Counted from the first letter of the stretch, positions 1-10,011 are shown. The stretch is 34,711 bases of DNA from an uncultured Lachnospiraceae bacterium (GCA_947588675.1 CANPYY010000023.1:1-34711), one strand, 5' to 3'. Made by a program: numbers and translations. The notes: generated from the sequence alone by a model not told the origin.

Positions 1-51
1 AACGCCCTGAGCAACCGGACACATTTCTTCTACTTCTTTTGAATAAATCAT
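1..51 (-). CDS. Unknown protein, N-terminal fragment (17 codons, cut by window edge)
   Basis: Reading the minus strand from an ATG at 51 gives MIYSKEVEEMCPVAQGV and then leaves the window. The start is supported by an AAGGAG ribosome site about 7 nt upstream and by a promoter at 106-134. I do not recognise the protein from so short a piece. The gene is separate from the membrane-protein gene that ends at 160, because it has its own promoter in the gap. Confidence 0.6.
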   Translation of the reverse strand, partial: MIYSKEVEEMCPVAQGV

Positions 52-105
52 GTTGAAACTCCTTTCATAATTATCTTTAATATAAACTTTTCAAACCTCT
101 TAAAA

Positions 106-134
106 AGAATACAATATCCAGCATATTTTGTCAA
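106..134 (-). promoter_or_regulatory. Sigma-A-type promoter for the gene starting at 51
   Basis: On the minus strand there is a perfect TTGACA -35 box (129-134), a 17-nt spacer and a TATTCT -10 box (106-111). About 55 nt separate the -10 box from the ATG at 51. The box sequences and spacing are seen directly; use of the promoter is inferred. Confidence 0.75.
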
Positions 135-159
135 CGGACAGCAGCAACTTATATATCTG

Positions 160-2274
160 TTAAGCCGATTTTTTTGCCAAATACAGCATTCCTGATATTA
201 TACACAATTGTAATACCAATACGGTTATAAATGACAATACCCATTCATATTCCATAACAACAGGGCGTTCCGCAGTGTTATAAACATAAAACATTAGCGA
301 ATCATTCTTTTTCTTATTATTTACATACAATTGCGTGTTCCTATAAGGTTTCATTTTAATGCCGGTCATTATCATAGGGCTCATAGTGTCGGTTATGCCG
401 TCTTCTCCCTCTATACTAAGCGTATAGTTTCCTTCATCATAACTTTCGCTGTTTTCAAATGCCATATAATACCAGCCTTCATCATTAATATCATTTATGT
501 CTGCCGTCAAAGACTCAACACAGCTTTTTTCTTTGTACAAAGATACACGGTAGCTTCCGCCATCCTTTTTTACATCATCCGCCCTGAAACGCACTGCAAC
601 CGTATTAAATGACCTGTATGTTTTAAATTCCTGTCTGATACATTTATTGTTACTGATAACGTTATCAATATCTTTAAGTCTTGTAGCAAGCCTGAAATAA
701 GAATAATCATTTACCGTACGCTTTACATCTGTAAAATACTCTTTATCCGCAACCGCAAGTATATCTCCCGCCACAAATATTAACATCATACCAACTATAG
801 CTACAGGAAACTTTACCTTTGGCATAATGGTATTTTTACAGACGTCCAGGCCACTCTCCATTACCATTACAAGAACAGGTATAAAACATATATTGTGCTT
901 TCTGTTCGTTTCCCAGCACATAAGAAAAAGCATGATTCCCAAAAGCGATAATATAACCGGATACAATTTACAGTAACCTTTTGTACAAATCATCCTTACG
1001 ATTATAATAAACGCCATTAACAGCTCGGCTATACGGAATATCTGGCAATAAAATATCAGCCATCCGTTTCTGTTTCCATATATATGCTCATAGACGCCGG
1101 TATATTTCACGGCGCTGGAATGATGTTCATTAAAACTATCCGTACCAATACTCCACAATTCACTGATTTTTACCGCTGCCAGAGAGGTCATTCCGGTTAT
1201 TCCCAGATTGCGTACCCTATCTTTAATTACCTTTACATTAGCTTTTATTTTATCCTGCTTTTCAGAAAAACTTTTGGTAAAAAGCACATCTTCAGTATTT
1301 ATTTCTCCCTTATCTTTAAGCCCCATCATAACCCAGTGAGTTGCAGGAAAACTTCCTTCCCTGTCCGGATTCTCAAGATGCATTTCCGTAAATTTACTGC
1401 CGCAAAATAATAAAACTGTAATTACAGCCAGACAGCCAAACAGATATCCCCAAAGACGCATATCTCTTTTCCGAATAATCATATATATTATAACGGCGAT
1501 TAATGCAATAGCCGTCGTCGGCCTTATAAGCGTTCCAAGCACTGTGAAAAAAATCAGTCCGGCGCCATATTTAATATTTCTTCCGGAAAAACATATTCCG
1601 CAATATAAAATTCCCGTTATAAAAGGCATACTAAACGTATTGGTATAAGGAAAATTTACAAAAAGATATGTCGTAGGGCATAAAGTCAGAAGAAATAATA
1701 CACCCAACGCACGTTTTTTACCAAATAACACATCTATTATTTTATAACATCCTAAGACCGACAGAAAAATACAGAAAATATTTAAGATAACTGCCGAATA
1801 AAAATAATCGGCTCCAATATGCCTGATAATGCGGAAATAATAATACATAAGAACAGTAAAAAAGTGATTATTAGTATATCTTGCAAAATAAGGCATTTTA
1901 TTATTGAGTATGCCGTCCTGTCCGCTAACCATTGCTATAGCTTCGTCTATAGTTGTAAAGCAGTCTGTTATCGGATTAATGGCAATCCGGGAAACAATGA
2001 ACTGTACAAGAATAATAATACCAAACATAATGCCGGCCGCCAACGCATACTTTGACAATCCGGTTATTATCTTATACCCTGCAATTAACAGCGCCGATAA
2101 CAACAGGCTCCCTGCAATAATATATACGATATAACTTTCGCCCGGTTTTAAAAATACCTGTTCCCTGTCAGGCATGGCAGTAAACGCACAAAACAGCGCC
2201 GTAGCGATAAGTATCAATAATATTGCAAGCGTAATTATATAAAAACTCCGTTTAAAATAATAATATACATTCAT
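160..2274 (-). CDS. Polytopic membrane protein, GT-C/PMT-like glycosyltransferase candidate
   Basis: The 704-residue protein has about a dozen hydrophobic segments, starting at residues 12-34 and 50-70 and continuing to about 520. A more polar region of roughly 130 residues follows, and then a last membrane helix near the C-terminus (about 675-698). An acidic loop after the early helices, around residues 100-115 (DCFTTIDEA), and the alternation of many helices with one large extracytoplasmic tail fit the GT-C family of lipid-linked-sugar glycosyltransferases (PMT/ArnT class). I see no decisive motif, so donor and acceptor are unknown. Its ATG overlaps the stop of the upstream beta-helix gene (ATGA), which implies translational coupling. 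It is the last gene of the purM-to-membrane-protein operon, and no clear terminator follows it. Confidence 0.6.
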   Translation of the reverse strand: MNVYYYFKRSFYIITLAILLILIATALFCAFTAMPDREQVFLKPGESYIVYIIAGSLLLSALLIAGYKIITGLSKYALAAGIMFGIIILVQFIVSRIAINPITDCFTTIDEAIAMVSGQDGILNNKMPYFARYTNNHFFTVLMYYYFRIIRHIGADYFYSAVILNIFCIFLSVLGCYKIIDVLFGKKRALGVLFLLTLCPTTYLFVNFPYTNTFSMPFITGILYCGICFSGRNIKYGAGLIFFTVLGTLIRPTTAIALIAVIIYMIIRKRDMRLWGYLFGCLAVITVLLFCGSKFTEMHLENPDREGSFPATHWVMMGLKDKGEINTEDVLFTKSFSEKQDKIKANVKVIKDRVRNLGITGMTSLAAVKISELWSIGTDSFNEHHSSAVKYTGVYEHIYGNRNGWLIFYCQIFRIAELLMAFIIIVRMICTKGYCKLYPVILSLLGIMLFLMCWETNRKHNICFIPVLVMVMESGLDVCKNTIMPKVKFPVAIVGMMLIFVAGDILAVADKEYFTDVKRTVNDYSYFRLATRLKDIDNVISNNKCIRQEFKTYRSFNTVAVRFRADDVKKDGGSYRVSLYKEKSCVESLTADINDINDEGWYYMAFENSESYDEGNYTLSIEGEDGITDTMSPMIMTGIKMKPYRNTQLYVNNKKKNDSLMFYVYNTAERPVVMEYEWVLSFITVLVLQLCIISGMLYLAKKSA

Positions 2275-2966
2275 TTTTTACTGACTATAACTCCACCTGT
2301 TTTAACTATACTGTTTTCAGGTACGTATCCTCTTATACTTGAAAGCGGATATATATTGGTTCCACGTCCAATAACACTTCCCGGATTCAGCACACTGTTA
2401 CAGCCTATTTCAACATAGTCTCCCAGAACTGCTCCCATTTTTTTTAATCCGGTTTCTATCTTTTTATTATTGTCTTCCGTATCCTTATTAAGCTGTCCGG
2501 CATATAAAGAAGCATTAATCGTTACCGGAGTCCTATCGGATTTTACATTAGATGTAATTGAACCCGCTCCCATATGCGCTTTATAACCAAGAATAGAATC
2601 TCCCACATAATTATAGTGAGGCACCTGCACATTATCAAAAAGCACTACATTTTTCAGTTCAGTAGAATTACCTACAACAGCATTCTCACCTACTATTGCA
2701 TTGCCGCGTATAAAAGCTCCCGGCCGAATCTGCGCATTTTTACATATAATCACCGGACCTGTTATACTCGCATTTTCCGATATTACTGCTGATTTTGCAA
2801 TCCATATGTTTTCACTTTTATATACATATTCCTCCTCCGGCAAAGTCCTGCCAAGCTTAACTATAAATTCAGCTATAAACGGAAGTACTTCCCAGGGATA
2901 ATCGTGTGTCAAAAATAATTCTTTTGCAATAGTTTTTTCCAAATCAAGCATTTCTTTTATTTTCAT
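2271..2966 (-). CDS. Left-handed beta-helix (hexapeptide repeat) transferase-like protein
   Basis: The 231 residues begin with a short helical segment (1-40) followed by repeated hexapeptides such as NIWIAKSAVISENASITG, continuing to about residue 215. This is the left-handed beta-helix fold of acyl- and nucleotidyltransferases and resembles the C-terminal half of GlmU. The nucleotidyltransferase (pyrophosphorylase) domain of full GlmU is absent, so the common annotation UDP-N-acetylglucosamine pyrophosphorylase would overstate it. It probably acylates or modifies a sugar nucleotide; the substrate is unknown. The start is backed by GGAGG 10 nt upstream. It lies 19 nt after topB and overlaps the following membrane-protein gene, so the two may act on the same glycan. 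Confidence 0.75.
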   Translation of the reverse strand: MKIKEMLDLEKTIAKELFLTHDYPWEVLPFIAEFIVKLGRTLPEEEYVYKSENIWIAKSAVISENASITGPVIICKNAQIRPGAFIRGNAIVGENAVVGNSTELKNVVLFDNVQVPHYNYVGDSILGYKAHMGAGSITSNVKSDRTPVTINASLYAGQLNKDTEDNNKKIETGLKKMGAVLGDYVEIGCNSVLNPGSVIGRGTNIYPLSSIRGYVPENSIVKTGGVIVSKK

Positions 2967-2985
2967 AAAATTATATCCTCCGGAA

Positions 2986-5004
2986 TTACTTTTTATAATA
3001 CTTTTTTAATGCAGATATTCTCTGTTTTATTGCCGGTATATATGTGTTATGTTTAACATAATTAACATTTCTCTCTATAAAACCGGTAAGTTTTTTCATA
3101 TATTCTTCCTCGGTAATTGTACCGTCCGCAACCTGTGAAAGTCCAAGCTCCCAGCTCGCCGTAAGTTCAGGATTAAGTAAACTCTTTATTGAAGCTTTAA
3201 CCACCTCATATACTGATTCCCCAATAAGCGAAGGAGTATATATCTGGGTTTTTTTATTAAGGTTAATATAGCCTATGTTTACAAGTTTTTTTAAAATCTC
3301 TGCACGTGTTGCGCTTGTACCGATACCGCTTCCCTTAATCTGCGCCCTGAGGTCTTCATCCTCAATAAGCTGTCCGGCATTTTCCATTGCAAGTATCATC
3401 TGGCCCGAATTGTATCTTTTCGGAGGCGATGTTTCTCCTTCTTTTATATTTAATCCCGTAAGCTTTAGAGGCGTTCCCTTTTTCATGCTATTTAAAAGAC
3501 CTGCAAATTCTTCTCCCGATACTGCCTGAATGTCTTCATCTTCTTCATTTTCATTATCTTTCTTTTTCCTGAATGAAAATTCCGATACCGAAAGAAATCC
3601 CGGAGAATCAAGGACTTTTACTGATGCAAAAAAGTTTTCATACGGATTGCATGTATTTACATTAACTGATATTTTCTGATATACCGCAGCCGGATAAAAT
3701 ATGGCTAAAAATCTCCTTGCTATGACCTCATATACTCTCTGCGATATTTCAGGCATTGACATAAGAGTATTTATTCCCTGACCCGTAGGTATAATTGCAT
3801 AGTGGTCCGTAATCTGGCTGTCATTTACATATCTTGTTTTTTCTATTCCTTTATAATACCCGCCATTAAGTATTTCACCTGCATATTCCGATACTATATT
3901 ATATCCGCACAGTCCCTTTATATTATGATGTATTTCCTTTGCAATAGCAGTAGACAACACTCTTGCATCCGTACGCGGATATGTTACAAGCTTTCTTTCA
4001 TATAATTCCTGCGTTACCTGAAGCGTACGGTCCGGACTGATTTTAAAAAGCTTTGAACAGATATTCTGAAGCTCTGCAAGATTAAATAGCAACGGCGGAT
4101 TCTTCTTTTCCTTTTTCTTCTCAATACTGTTTATAACCGCATCCCTTACAGGGGCAATTTCGGTACAAAGCTGTTCCGCAGTCTTCTTTTCACGAAATCC
4201 GTTTTCCTTATAAAGATACGGCGTTTCATAATATTTAGAGCCGCGCGCCGCTTTCCACTCGGCATTAAACTTCGCATCTTCCCGGTCATTCGCCATAAAT
4301 TCGCCTATAACTCTGTAAAACGGCGTTTTCACAAAATCCCTTATTTCACGCTCGCGCCTTACTACCATTCCGAGGACGCATGTCATTACCCTTCCTACAG
4401 ATACCGGAAGCCATTTATTGCCGTTTACAAATTCATTTACCGTATAGCCGTATACAACAGAAAGTATACGTGAAAAATTGATTCCCATAAGGTAATCTTC
4501 TTTGGCTCTGAGGTATGCGGCTGACGCTATATTATTATATTCAGATAACGGTTTTGCTTCTTTAATTCCCCTTATTATTTCTTCCTCAGTCTGGGAATCT
4601 ATCCAGACCCTTCGTTTATCCCTGTCCCCGGGTACTTCAGCCATCATATCCACAAGTCTGTATATGTACTCTCCTTCACGCCCGGAGTCGGTACATACAT
4701 AAATTGTACTTATATCACTTCTGTTAAGAAGTCCTTTTACAATATTAAATTGTTTTTTTACGTTACCAATGACTTCATATTTAAAATCTTTCGGCAAAAA
4801 CGGAAGCGTTTCTTTAGACCACTTTTTTAAAGAAGCATCGTAGACTTCAGGATAACTCATTGTTACAAGATGCCCTACGCACCATGTAACAATGATATCT
4901 TCCGATTCTATATATCCGTCTTTTTTAGAAGCCATACACCCAAGCGCTTTTGCAAATTCACTTGCTACACTTGGTTTCTCTGCAATAAATAACCTCTTTG
5001 ACAT
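2986..5004 (-). CDS. topB: DNA topoisomerase III
   Basis: This type IA topoisomerase cuts one DNA strand through a tyrosyl intermediate and decatenates recombination and replication intermediates. The 672 residues show the N-terminal Toprim domain with E9 in AEKPSVA and the acidic DSGREGE motif at 106-112. The SVGRVMT segment is near 202, and the catalytic tyrosine Y342 lies in TYPRTD. The C-terminal IGTSATRAEI motif is also present. There is no zinc-ribbon tail, and the length is normal for Firmicute TopB. It follows the LUD gene by 2 nt, so it is co-transcribed with the purine genes. The start has only a weak ribosome site and probably depends on coupling to that upstream gene. Confidence 0.95.
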   Translation of the reverse strand: MSKRLFIAEKPSVASEFAKALGCMASKKDGYIESEDIIVTWCVGHLVTMSYPEVYDASLKKWSKETLPFLPKDFKYEVIGNVKKQFNIVKGLLNRSDISTIYVCTDSGREGEYIYRLVDMMAEVPGDRDKRRVWIDSQTEEEIIRGIKEAKPLSEYNNIASAAYLRAKEDYLMGINFSRILSVVYGYTVNEFVNGNKWLPVSVGRVMTCVLGMVVRREREIRDFVKTPFYRVIGEFMANDREDAKFNAEWKAARGSKYYETPYLYKENGFREKKTAEQLCTEIAPVRDAVINSIEKKKEKKNPPLLFNLAELQNICSKLFKISPDRTLQVTQELYERKLVTYPRTDARVLSTAIAKEIHHNIKGLCGYNIVSEYAGEILNGGYYKGIEKTRYVNDSQITDHYAIIPTGQGINTLMSMPEISQRVYEVIARRFLAIFYPAAVYQKISVNVNTCNPYENFFASVKVLDSPGFLSVSEFSFRKKKDNENEEDEDIQAVSGEEFAGLLNSMKKGTPLKLTGLNIKEGETSPPKRYNSGQMILAMENAGQLIEDEDLRAQIKGSGIGTSATRAEILKKLVNIGYINLNKKTQIYTPSLIGESVYEVVKASIKSLLNPELTASWELGLSQVADGTITEEEYMKKLTGFIERNVNYVKHNTYIPAIKQRISALKKYYKK

Positions 5005-5006
5005 AT

Positions 5007-5648
5007 TTAATACCCAAGTTCTTCTCCAACCAAAATAACATGTATTCTGTCAGAAAGCCTTGATTTTCTTGTTACCACTACCTGACAGCATATGCAGTCT
5101 TCACTAAGACAGTCCATACATTTTCCTGTTTTAGCACATGGAGTGTTGCAGCCAAGCCTTATCGCATTAGGCGGCGAAGCTATATTACGCACTCTGCTTA
5201 ACGCTTCTTTTACATCGGCCGCTATCTTATTCATTCCTGCCACAATAATTACCTTTTCCGGTCCGTATATCAGATATGATAATCTGCTTCCGGCTCCGTC
5301 TATATTTACCAGCTCTCCGTCAAGAGTTATAGCATTTGAACTCATAAGGAAGTAATCGCACGTAGCAATCAGTCCTTTAAGAGTACGTTTCTGTTCGTCA
5401 GTCACGTATTCTTCCCTTGCAATGACCTTTATACTGTCTTTAGCTTTTACCGCATCAATAATACCTGTTTCCTTAATTGTTTCCGAACCTCCCCAGGCAA
5501 CCGAAGCTCCTTCCGCAATCATATCCATAACAAGTTTTTTTGCCTCGTCAGCGCTTTCACAGTAATAACCGTTCATATTACGCATTGCAAGTTTCTTTAT
5601 AATTTCTTCAGCCTGTGTTTTATAAAAAATCTTTTTTGGCAATTCCAT
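5007..5648 (-). CDS. LUD-domain (LutC/YkgG-like, DUF162) protein with cysteine-rich tail
   Basis: The protein is 213 residues from the ATG at 5648. That start is preferred over a TTG two codons earlier because GGGAG lies 7 nt upstream of the ATG. The body has the LUD fold signature: the AWGGSETIKETGI segment near residues 50-65, followed by the SSNAIT and GELVNIDGAGSR region near 103-122. LUD proteins include LutC of the lactate-utilisation iron-sulfur complex, but here no lutA or lutB is adjacent. The C-terminal part has seven cysteines within about 25 residues (CNTPCAKTGKCMDCLSEDC, then ICC), suggesting a metal or iron-sulfur site. It sits between glyA (9 nt) and topB (2 nt). The precise role is unknown. 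Confidence 0.8.
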   Translation of the reverse strand: MELPKKIFYKTQAEEIIKKLAMRNMNGYYCESADEAKKLVMDMIAEGASVAWGGSETIKETGIIDAVKAKDSIKVIAREEYVTDEQKRTLKGLIATCDYFLMSSNAITLDGELVNIDGAGSRLSYLIYGPEKVIIVAGMNKIAADVKEALSRVRNIASPPNAIRLGCNTPCAKTGKCMDCLSEDCICCQVVVTRKSRLSDRIHVILVGEELGY

Positions 5649-5663
5649 AATCAAACTCCCTTT

Positions 5664-6905
5664 TTATTCATATAGAGGATATTTCTCCGTAAGCGATTTA
5701 ACAAGCTCCATTGCCTTTGCTTTATTAGCCGATACATCGTCGATAAGCATTGCTATAGCAGAGGCGATAACATCCATGTCCTTTGTATTCATTCCTCTCG
5801 TAGTAACTGCTGCCGTTCCAAGACGGATTCCGCTTGTAACAGAAGGTTTCTGCGGATCATTTGGTATAGTATTCTTATTACATGTAATATTTGCAGCATC
5901 CAGAAGTGTTTCCGCCTCTTTACCCGTTACCGACTTGCTTACAAGATCTACAAGCATCAGATGATTATCCGTTCCTCCTGATACGATATTGAACCCTCTC
6001 GCCATAAGACCTTTTGAAAGAGCCTGCGCATTATCTATTATATTCTTTCCGTATTCTTTAAATTCCGGCTCAAGCGCCTCTTTAAAACATACCGCCTTTG
6101 CCGCTATCACATGCATAAGAGGACCGCCCTGGATTCCCGGGAATACCGCTTTATTAAGTTTATGCTCCGCAGCAAATTCTTCAGACGACAGAATCATTCC
6201 TCCACGTGGTCCGCGAAGCGTTTTATGCGTAGTAGTTGTCGTAACATGCGCATATTCAATCGGACTTTCATGATAACCTGAAGCCACAAGTCCTGCTATA
6301 TGGGCCATATCCACCATAAGATATGCGCCGACCTCATCCGCTATCTCACGGAATTTTTTAAAGTCAATCTTTCTTGCATATGCGCTTGCGCCCGCAACTA
6401 TAAGTTTAGGTCTGCACTCTTTCGCTTTCTTTTCAAGCGCGTCATAATCAATAAATCCTTCATCATTAACGCCATAAGGCACAATGTTAAAATATGTTCC
6501 CGATATATTAACAGGACTTCCGTGTGTAAGGTGTCCGCCGTGGTCAAGGTTCATTCCCATAACCGTGTCGCCCGGTTTAACAAGGGCAAAAAATACCGCG
6601 AGGTTAGCCTGCGCGCCTGAATGCGGCTGAACGTTGGCATAAGTGCATCCAAACAATTTTTTAGCTCTTTCAATAGCAAGCGATTCAGCTATATCAACAT
6701 ACTCACATCCGCCATAATAACGCTTGCCCGGATATCCTTCCGCATACTTATTGGTACAGGGGCTTCCCATAGCCGCCATAACAGCCTTACTTACAAAGTT
6801 TTCCGATGCAATAAGTTCAATATGACTGTTTTGTCTTTCTTTTTCCAACATAATTGCCTCTGCAATCTCCGGATCAAATTTACTGATTTCATCAAACGAA
6901 TACAT
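5664..6905 (-). CDS. glyA: Serine hydroxymethyltransferase
   Basis: This PLP enzyme interconverts serine plus tetrahydrofolate with glycine plus 5,10-methylene-tetrahydrofolate. The 413 residues match the family length. The PLP-binding lysine is K228 in [16 protein letters not shown]; the folate/PLP residues include the SENF motif (34-37) and HSGAQAN (95-101). The ATG at 6905 has AGGAGG about 8 nt upstream. It lies 23 nt after purD and so provides glycine for PurD and one-carbon units for PurN in the same operon. Confidence 0.98.
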   Translation of the reverse strand: MYSFDEISKFDPEIAEAIMLEKERQNSHIELIASENFVSKAVMAAMGSPCTNKYAEGYPGKRYYGGCEYVDIAESLAIERAKKLFGCTYANVQPHSGAQANLAVFFALVKPGDTVMGMNLDHGGHLTHGSPVNISGTYFNIVPYGVNDEGFIDYDALEKKAKECRPKLIVAGASAYARKIDFKKFREIADEVGAYLMVDMAHIAGLVASGYHESPIEYAHVTTTTTHKTLRGPRGGMILSSEEFAAEHKLNKAVFPGIQGGPLMHVIAAKAVCFKEALEPEFKEYGKNIIDNAQALSKGLMARGFNIVSGGTDNHLMLVDLVSKSVTGKEAETLLDAANITCNKNTIPNDPQKPSVTSGIRLGTAAVTTRGMNTKDMDVIASAIAMLIDDVSANKAKAMELVKSLTEKYPLYE

Positions 6906-6928
6906 TTTCTGTTCCTCCTAAATATTTA

Positions 6929-8203
6929 TTATTCAACTTCGTTTATAGCTTTTCCTATATCGTTACGCATATATTTATTTTCAAAATCAATCCATTCCGT
7001 TGCTTCATATGCCTTTCTTCTTGCTTCTTTAAGGGTATCGCCCTTTGCAGTTACGCCAAGCACACGTCCGCCATTTGTGACAATCTTTCCGTCTTTCTTT
7101 GCCGTTCCCGAATGGAATACATAATAATCTTCTTTACTTTCAAATTTCTCAAGGCCTTTTATCTCTTTTCCTTTTTCATACTTTTCGGGATAACCGTCGG
7201 AGGCAAGAATAACGCATACAGCCGCATTGTCTTCAAACTCCAAATCTATTTCATCAAGCCTGCCGTCTATACATGCGTCTATCACATCAATTATATCGGT
7301 CTTCATTCTGGGAAGCACAACCTGCGCCTCCGGGTCGCCAAACCTCGCATTGTATTCAAGCACCTTCGGGCCTGATTCGGTAAGTATAAGACCCACAAAC
7401 AATATACCGATAAACATTCTTCCTTCTTTTCTCATTGCATCTATCGTAGGCTGGAATACATACTTTTCACAAAACTCCTTCGCTTTATCATCATAAAACG
7501 GACTTGGCGAAAACGTTCCCATGCCGCCTGTATTCAGTCCTTCATCATTGTCCTTTGCCCTTTTATGGTCCTGCGCGCTTGTCATAGGCTTTATAGTCTT
7601 TCCATCGCAGTAGCAAAGCACTGATACTTCCCGTCCTGTCATAAATTCCTCTATAACAATTCTGTCGCCTGCGCTTCCAAACTGTTTATCCTGCATTATA
7701 GTTTTTATACCGTTTTCCGCAGCATTCCTGTCGCCGCATATCAGCACGCCTTTTCCAAGTGCAAGGCCGTCCGCCTTAATAACTACCGGATAACTGCATT
7801 TATCCAGATATTTTACAGCCTCATCAGGGTTGTCAAATGTTTCGTAAGCCGCTGTGGGAATATCGTATTTTTTCATCAGGTTTTTGGAAAATACTTTTGA
7901 GCCCTCTATTATGGCTGCATTCTTACGCGGTCCGAATACCCTTAATCCTTTTTCCTCAAATATATCTACAATTCCTGCAACAAGCGGATCATCCATCCCT
8001 ACTATTGTAAGGTCAATATCGTTATCTTTGGCAAAACATGCAAGTTTTTCAAGTTCCATAGCCTTAATGTCAACACATTCCGCAACTGACCCGATACCTG
8101 CATTTCCGGGCGCACAATATATTTTATCCACTTTAGGGCTTTTAGCAACGCTTGCCGCAATTGCATGTTCCCTGCCTCCGCTTCCAACTATAAGTACTTT
8201 CAT
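6929..8203 (-). CDS. purD: Phosphoribosylamine-glycine ligase (GAR synthetase)
   Basis: This ATP-grasp enzyme catalyses the second step of purine synthesis, joining glycine to 5-phosphoribosylamine. The 424 residues start with the typical MKVLIVGSGGREHAI. The ATP-grasp core follows, with YPVVIKADGLALGKGV near 138-153, NTGGMGTFSP near 225-234 and the metal-binding LEYNARFGDPE near 280-290. GGAGG lies upstream of the ATG. It sits 20 nt after purN and 23 nt before glyA in the same operon. Confidence 0.98.
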   Translation of the reverse strand: MKVLIVGSGGREHAIAASVAKSPKVDKIYCAPGNAGIGSVAECVDIKAMELEKLACFAKDNDIDLTIVGMDDPLVAGIVDIFEEKGLRVFGPRKNAAIIEGSKVFSKNLMKKYDIPTAAYETFDNPDEAVKYLDKCSYPVVIKADGLALGKGVLICGDRNAAENGIKTIMQDKQFGSAGDRIVIEEFMTGREVSVLCYCDGKTIKPMTSAQDHKRAKDNDEGLNTGGMGTFSPSPFYDDKAKEFCEKYVFQPTIDAMRKEGRMFIGILFVGLILTESGPKVLEYNARFGDPEAQVVLPRMKTDIIDVIDACIDGRLDEIDLEFEDNAAVCVILASDGYPEKYEKGKEIKGLEKFESKEDYYVFHSGTAKKDGKIVTNGGRVLGVTAKGDTLKEARRKAYEATEWIDFENKYMRNDIGKAINEVE

Positions 8204-8223
8204 CTGTGTTCCTCCAAAATTAA

Positions 8224-8850
8224 TTATTTTATGATTTTAACAAGGTTGTTTTCAATATATACCTTATTATTTGCTATAAGGTCTACGGCCTTAGGCAAAA
8301 TATGCCATTCAGCCTGCTCCATTACGCGTTTTTGCAATGTTTGGGGCGTATCATCTTCCATCACTTCAACCGCTTTTTGAAGTATAATAGGCCCCGTATC
8401 TGTCCCCTCATCTACAAAATGAACCGTTGCGCCGGTAACTTTATTTCCTCTGTTAAGCACGCTTTCATGTACATGGAGTCCATAATATCCGTCGCCGCAA
8501 TGCGAAGGTATAAGCGACGGATGTATATTGATTATCCGTCCTGCATACTCTTTTATCACTTTTTCGGGAACTATTACAAGATACCCTGCAAGCACTATAA
8601 GTTCAGCATCATAATCCGACAGCGCCAAAAGCATGGCGTCTGCAAATTCTTCCCTGCTTTTATAATCCTTTGGCGAAATACATATCCCGTCTATTCCGTG
8701 CTTTTTTGCGCGTTCAAGTGCATACGCATCCTTTTTATTGCTTATTACTGCCTTTATAACTGCATTCGTAACGTTACCGTTATCAATACTGTCGATAAGC
8801 GCCTGAAGGTTCGTTCCTCCTCCCGACACCAAAACCACTACGTTAAGCAT
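8224..8850 (-). CDS. purN: Phosphoribosylglycinamide formyltransferase
   Basis: The enzyme transfers a formyl group from 10-formyl-tetrahydrofolate to GAR, the third purine step. The 208 residues have the N-terminal phosphate-binding VSGGGTNLQAL and the catalytic Asn-His pair in NIHPSLIPS (N108, H110). The catalytic aspartate is D151 in DEGTDTGPII. The start has GAGGGGAG upstream. It lies 32 nt after purM and 20 nt before purD. Confidence 0.97.
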   Translation of the reverse strand: MLNVVVLVSGGGTNLQALIDSIDNGNVTNAVIKAVISNKKDAYALERAKKHGIDGICISPKDYKSREEFADAMLLALSDYDAELIVLAGYLVIVPEKVIKEYAGRIINIHPSLIPSHCGDGYYGLHVHESVLNRGNKVTGATVHFVDEGTDTGPIILQKAVEVMEDDTPQTLQKRVMEQAEWHILPKAVDLIANNKVYIENNLVKIIK

Positions 8851-8882
8851 ATATTCTCCCCTCGATTAAAATATCCGGCATC

Positions 8883-9908
8883 TTATGCAAATACAACCTG
8901 TTTGTCACCTTCTGCAATTTCACCTATAATATACGACGTATAGCCTGCCTCACCAAGCACGGATACTGCTTTATCTGCGGTGTCGGCGTTTACGGCAATA
9001 ACCATTCCAATTCCCATATTATACGTGTTATACATCATACTTTTTTCGATATTTCCTTCTTTGGCAAGTATATCAAATATAACAGGGACCTCATAACTTC
9101 CCTCTTTAATACATGCGTCAGTGCCTTCCTTCAACATCCTTGGTATATTTTCATAGAATCCTCCTCCGGTAATATGACTGCACGCTTTAACCTTAACACC
9201 GTTTTCTTTAAGCGAAGCAAGAGCTTTAACATATATTCTGGTAGGAGTAAGGAGCGCTTCTCCCAGAGTCATGCCAAGTCCTTCATAAGTATGTGACAGA
9301 TTCTTCTCATTTATATCAAAAACTTTCCTGACGAGCGAATAACCGTTACTATGTATTCCTGATGAAGCAATTCCTACAAGCACATCACCAAAATTCAGTT
9401 CCTTTCCCGTTATCATATCAGCCTTATCAACTATTCCTACTGCAAATCCTGCAAGATCATATTCGTTTTCAGGATAAAATCCCGGCATTTCCGCTGTTTC
9501 TCCTCCTATAAGCGCTGCGCCGGCCTGTTTACATCCATCCGCAACACCTCTTACTATTTCAGCAATCTTTTCCGGATAATTTTTCCCGCATGCAATATAA
9601 TCCAGGAAAAACAAAGGCTCGCCACCTGCACATGCAATATCGTTCACGCACATTGCGACACAGTCTATTCCTATAGTATCATGCCTGTCCATTTCAAAGG
9701 CTATCTTCAGCTTAGTTCCAACGCCGTCAGTACCGGAAACAAGAGCCGGTTCTTTCATATTCATAAAATTTTTAATGGAAAACGCGCCTGAAAATCCTCC
9801 TATATCCGTTATTACCTCAGGACGAAGCGTTTTTTCCACATGCTTTTTCATAAGCTGTACAGCTTTATATCCCGCTTCAATATCAACTCCGGCATTTTTA
9901 TAGTCCAT
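8883..9908 (-). CDS. purM: Phosphoribosylformylglycinamidine cyclo-ligase (AIR synthetase)
   Basis: PurM closes the imidazole ring to give AIR, using ATP. The 341 residues carry the N-terminal [16 protein letters not shown], the [14 protein letters not shown] substrate/nucleotide loop near 56-69, the [11 protein letters not shown] motif near 136-146 and the [14 protein letters not shown] segment near 247-260. AGGAGG (9915-9920) lies 6 nt before the ATG. It is the first gene of the eight-gene operon, right after the promoter at 9945-9973. purF, purL, purC, purE and purH are not in the window. Confidence 0.98.
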   Translation of the reverse strand: MDYKNAGVDIEAGYKAVQLMKKHVEKTLRPEVITDIGGFSGAFSIKNFMNMKEPALVSGTDGVGTKLKIAFEMDRHDTIGIDCVAMCVNDIACAGGEPLFFLDYIACGKNYPEKIAEIVRGVADGCKQAGAALIGGETAEMPGFYPENEYDLAGFAVGIVDKADMITGKELNFGDVLVGIASSGIHSNGYSLVRKVFDINEKNLSHTYEGLGMTLGEALLTPTRIYVKALASLKENGVKVKACSHITGGGFYENIPRMLKEGTDACIKEGSYEVPVIFDILAKEGNIEKSMMYNTYNMGIGMVIAVNADTADKAVSVLGEAGYTSYIIGEIAEGDKQVVFA

Positions 9909-9944
9909 AATTTACCTCCTAAGTAAATACACAATCTGGAAACA

Positions 9945-9973
9945 AGTATATCACACTTTTTTTGCTAAAACAA
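9945..9973 (-). promoter_or_regulatory. Promoter of the purM operon
   Basis: On the minus strand: TTGTTT at 9968-9973, a 17-nt spacer, and TATACT at 9945-9950. The purM ATG is 36 nt downstream of the -10 box. The leader is too short for a purine riboswitch, and I recognised no PurR box, so how the operon responds to purines is not visible here. Confidence 0.7.
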
Positions 9974-10011
9974 TAAACACCAGATAAAATAAGGGCGGTA
10001 CGCTTGTTACC

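Noticed and set aside
6621-7124. 167-codon plus-strand open frame opposite glyA and purD
   Set aside because: Low-complexity shadow of two clear genes.
8302-8943. 213-codon plus-strand open frame opposite purN
   Set aside because: Antisense shadow of purN; no ribosome site and no protein-like composition.
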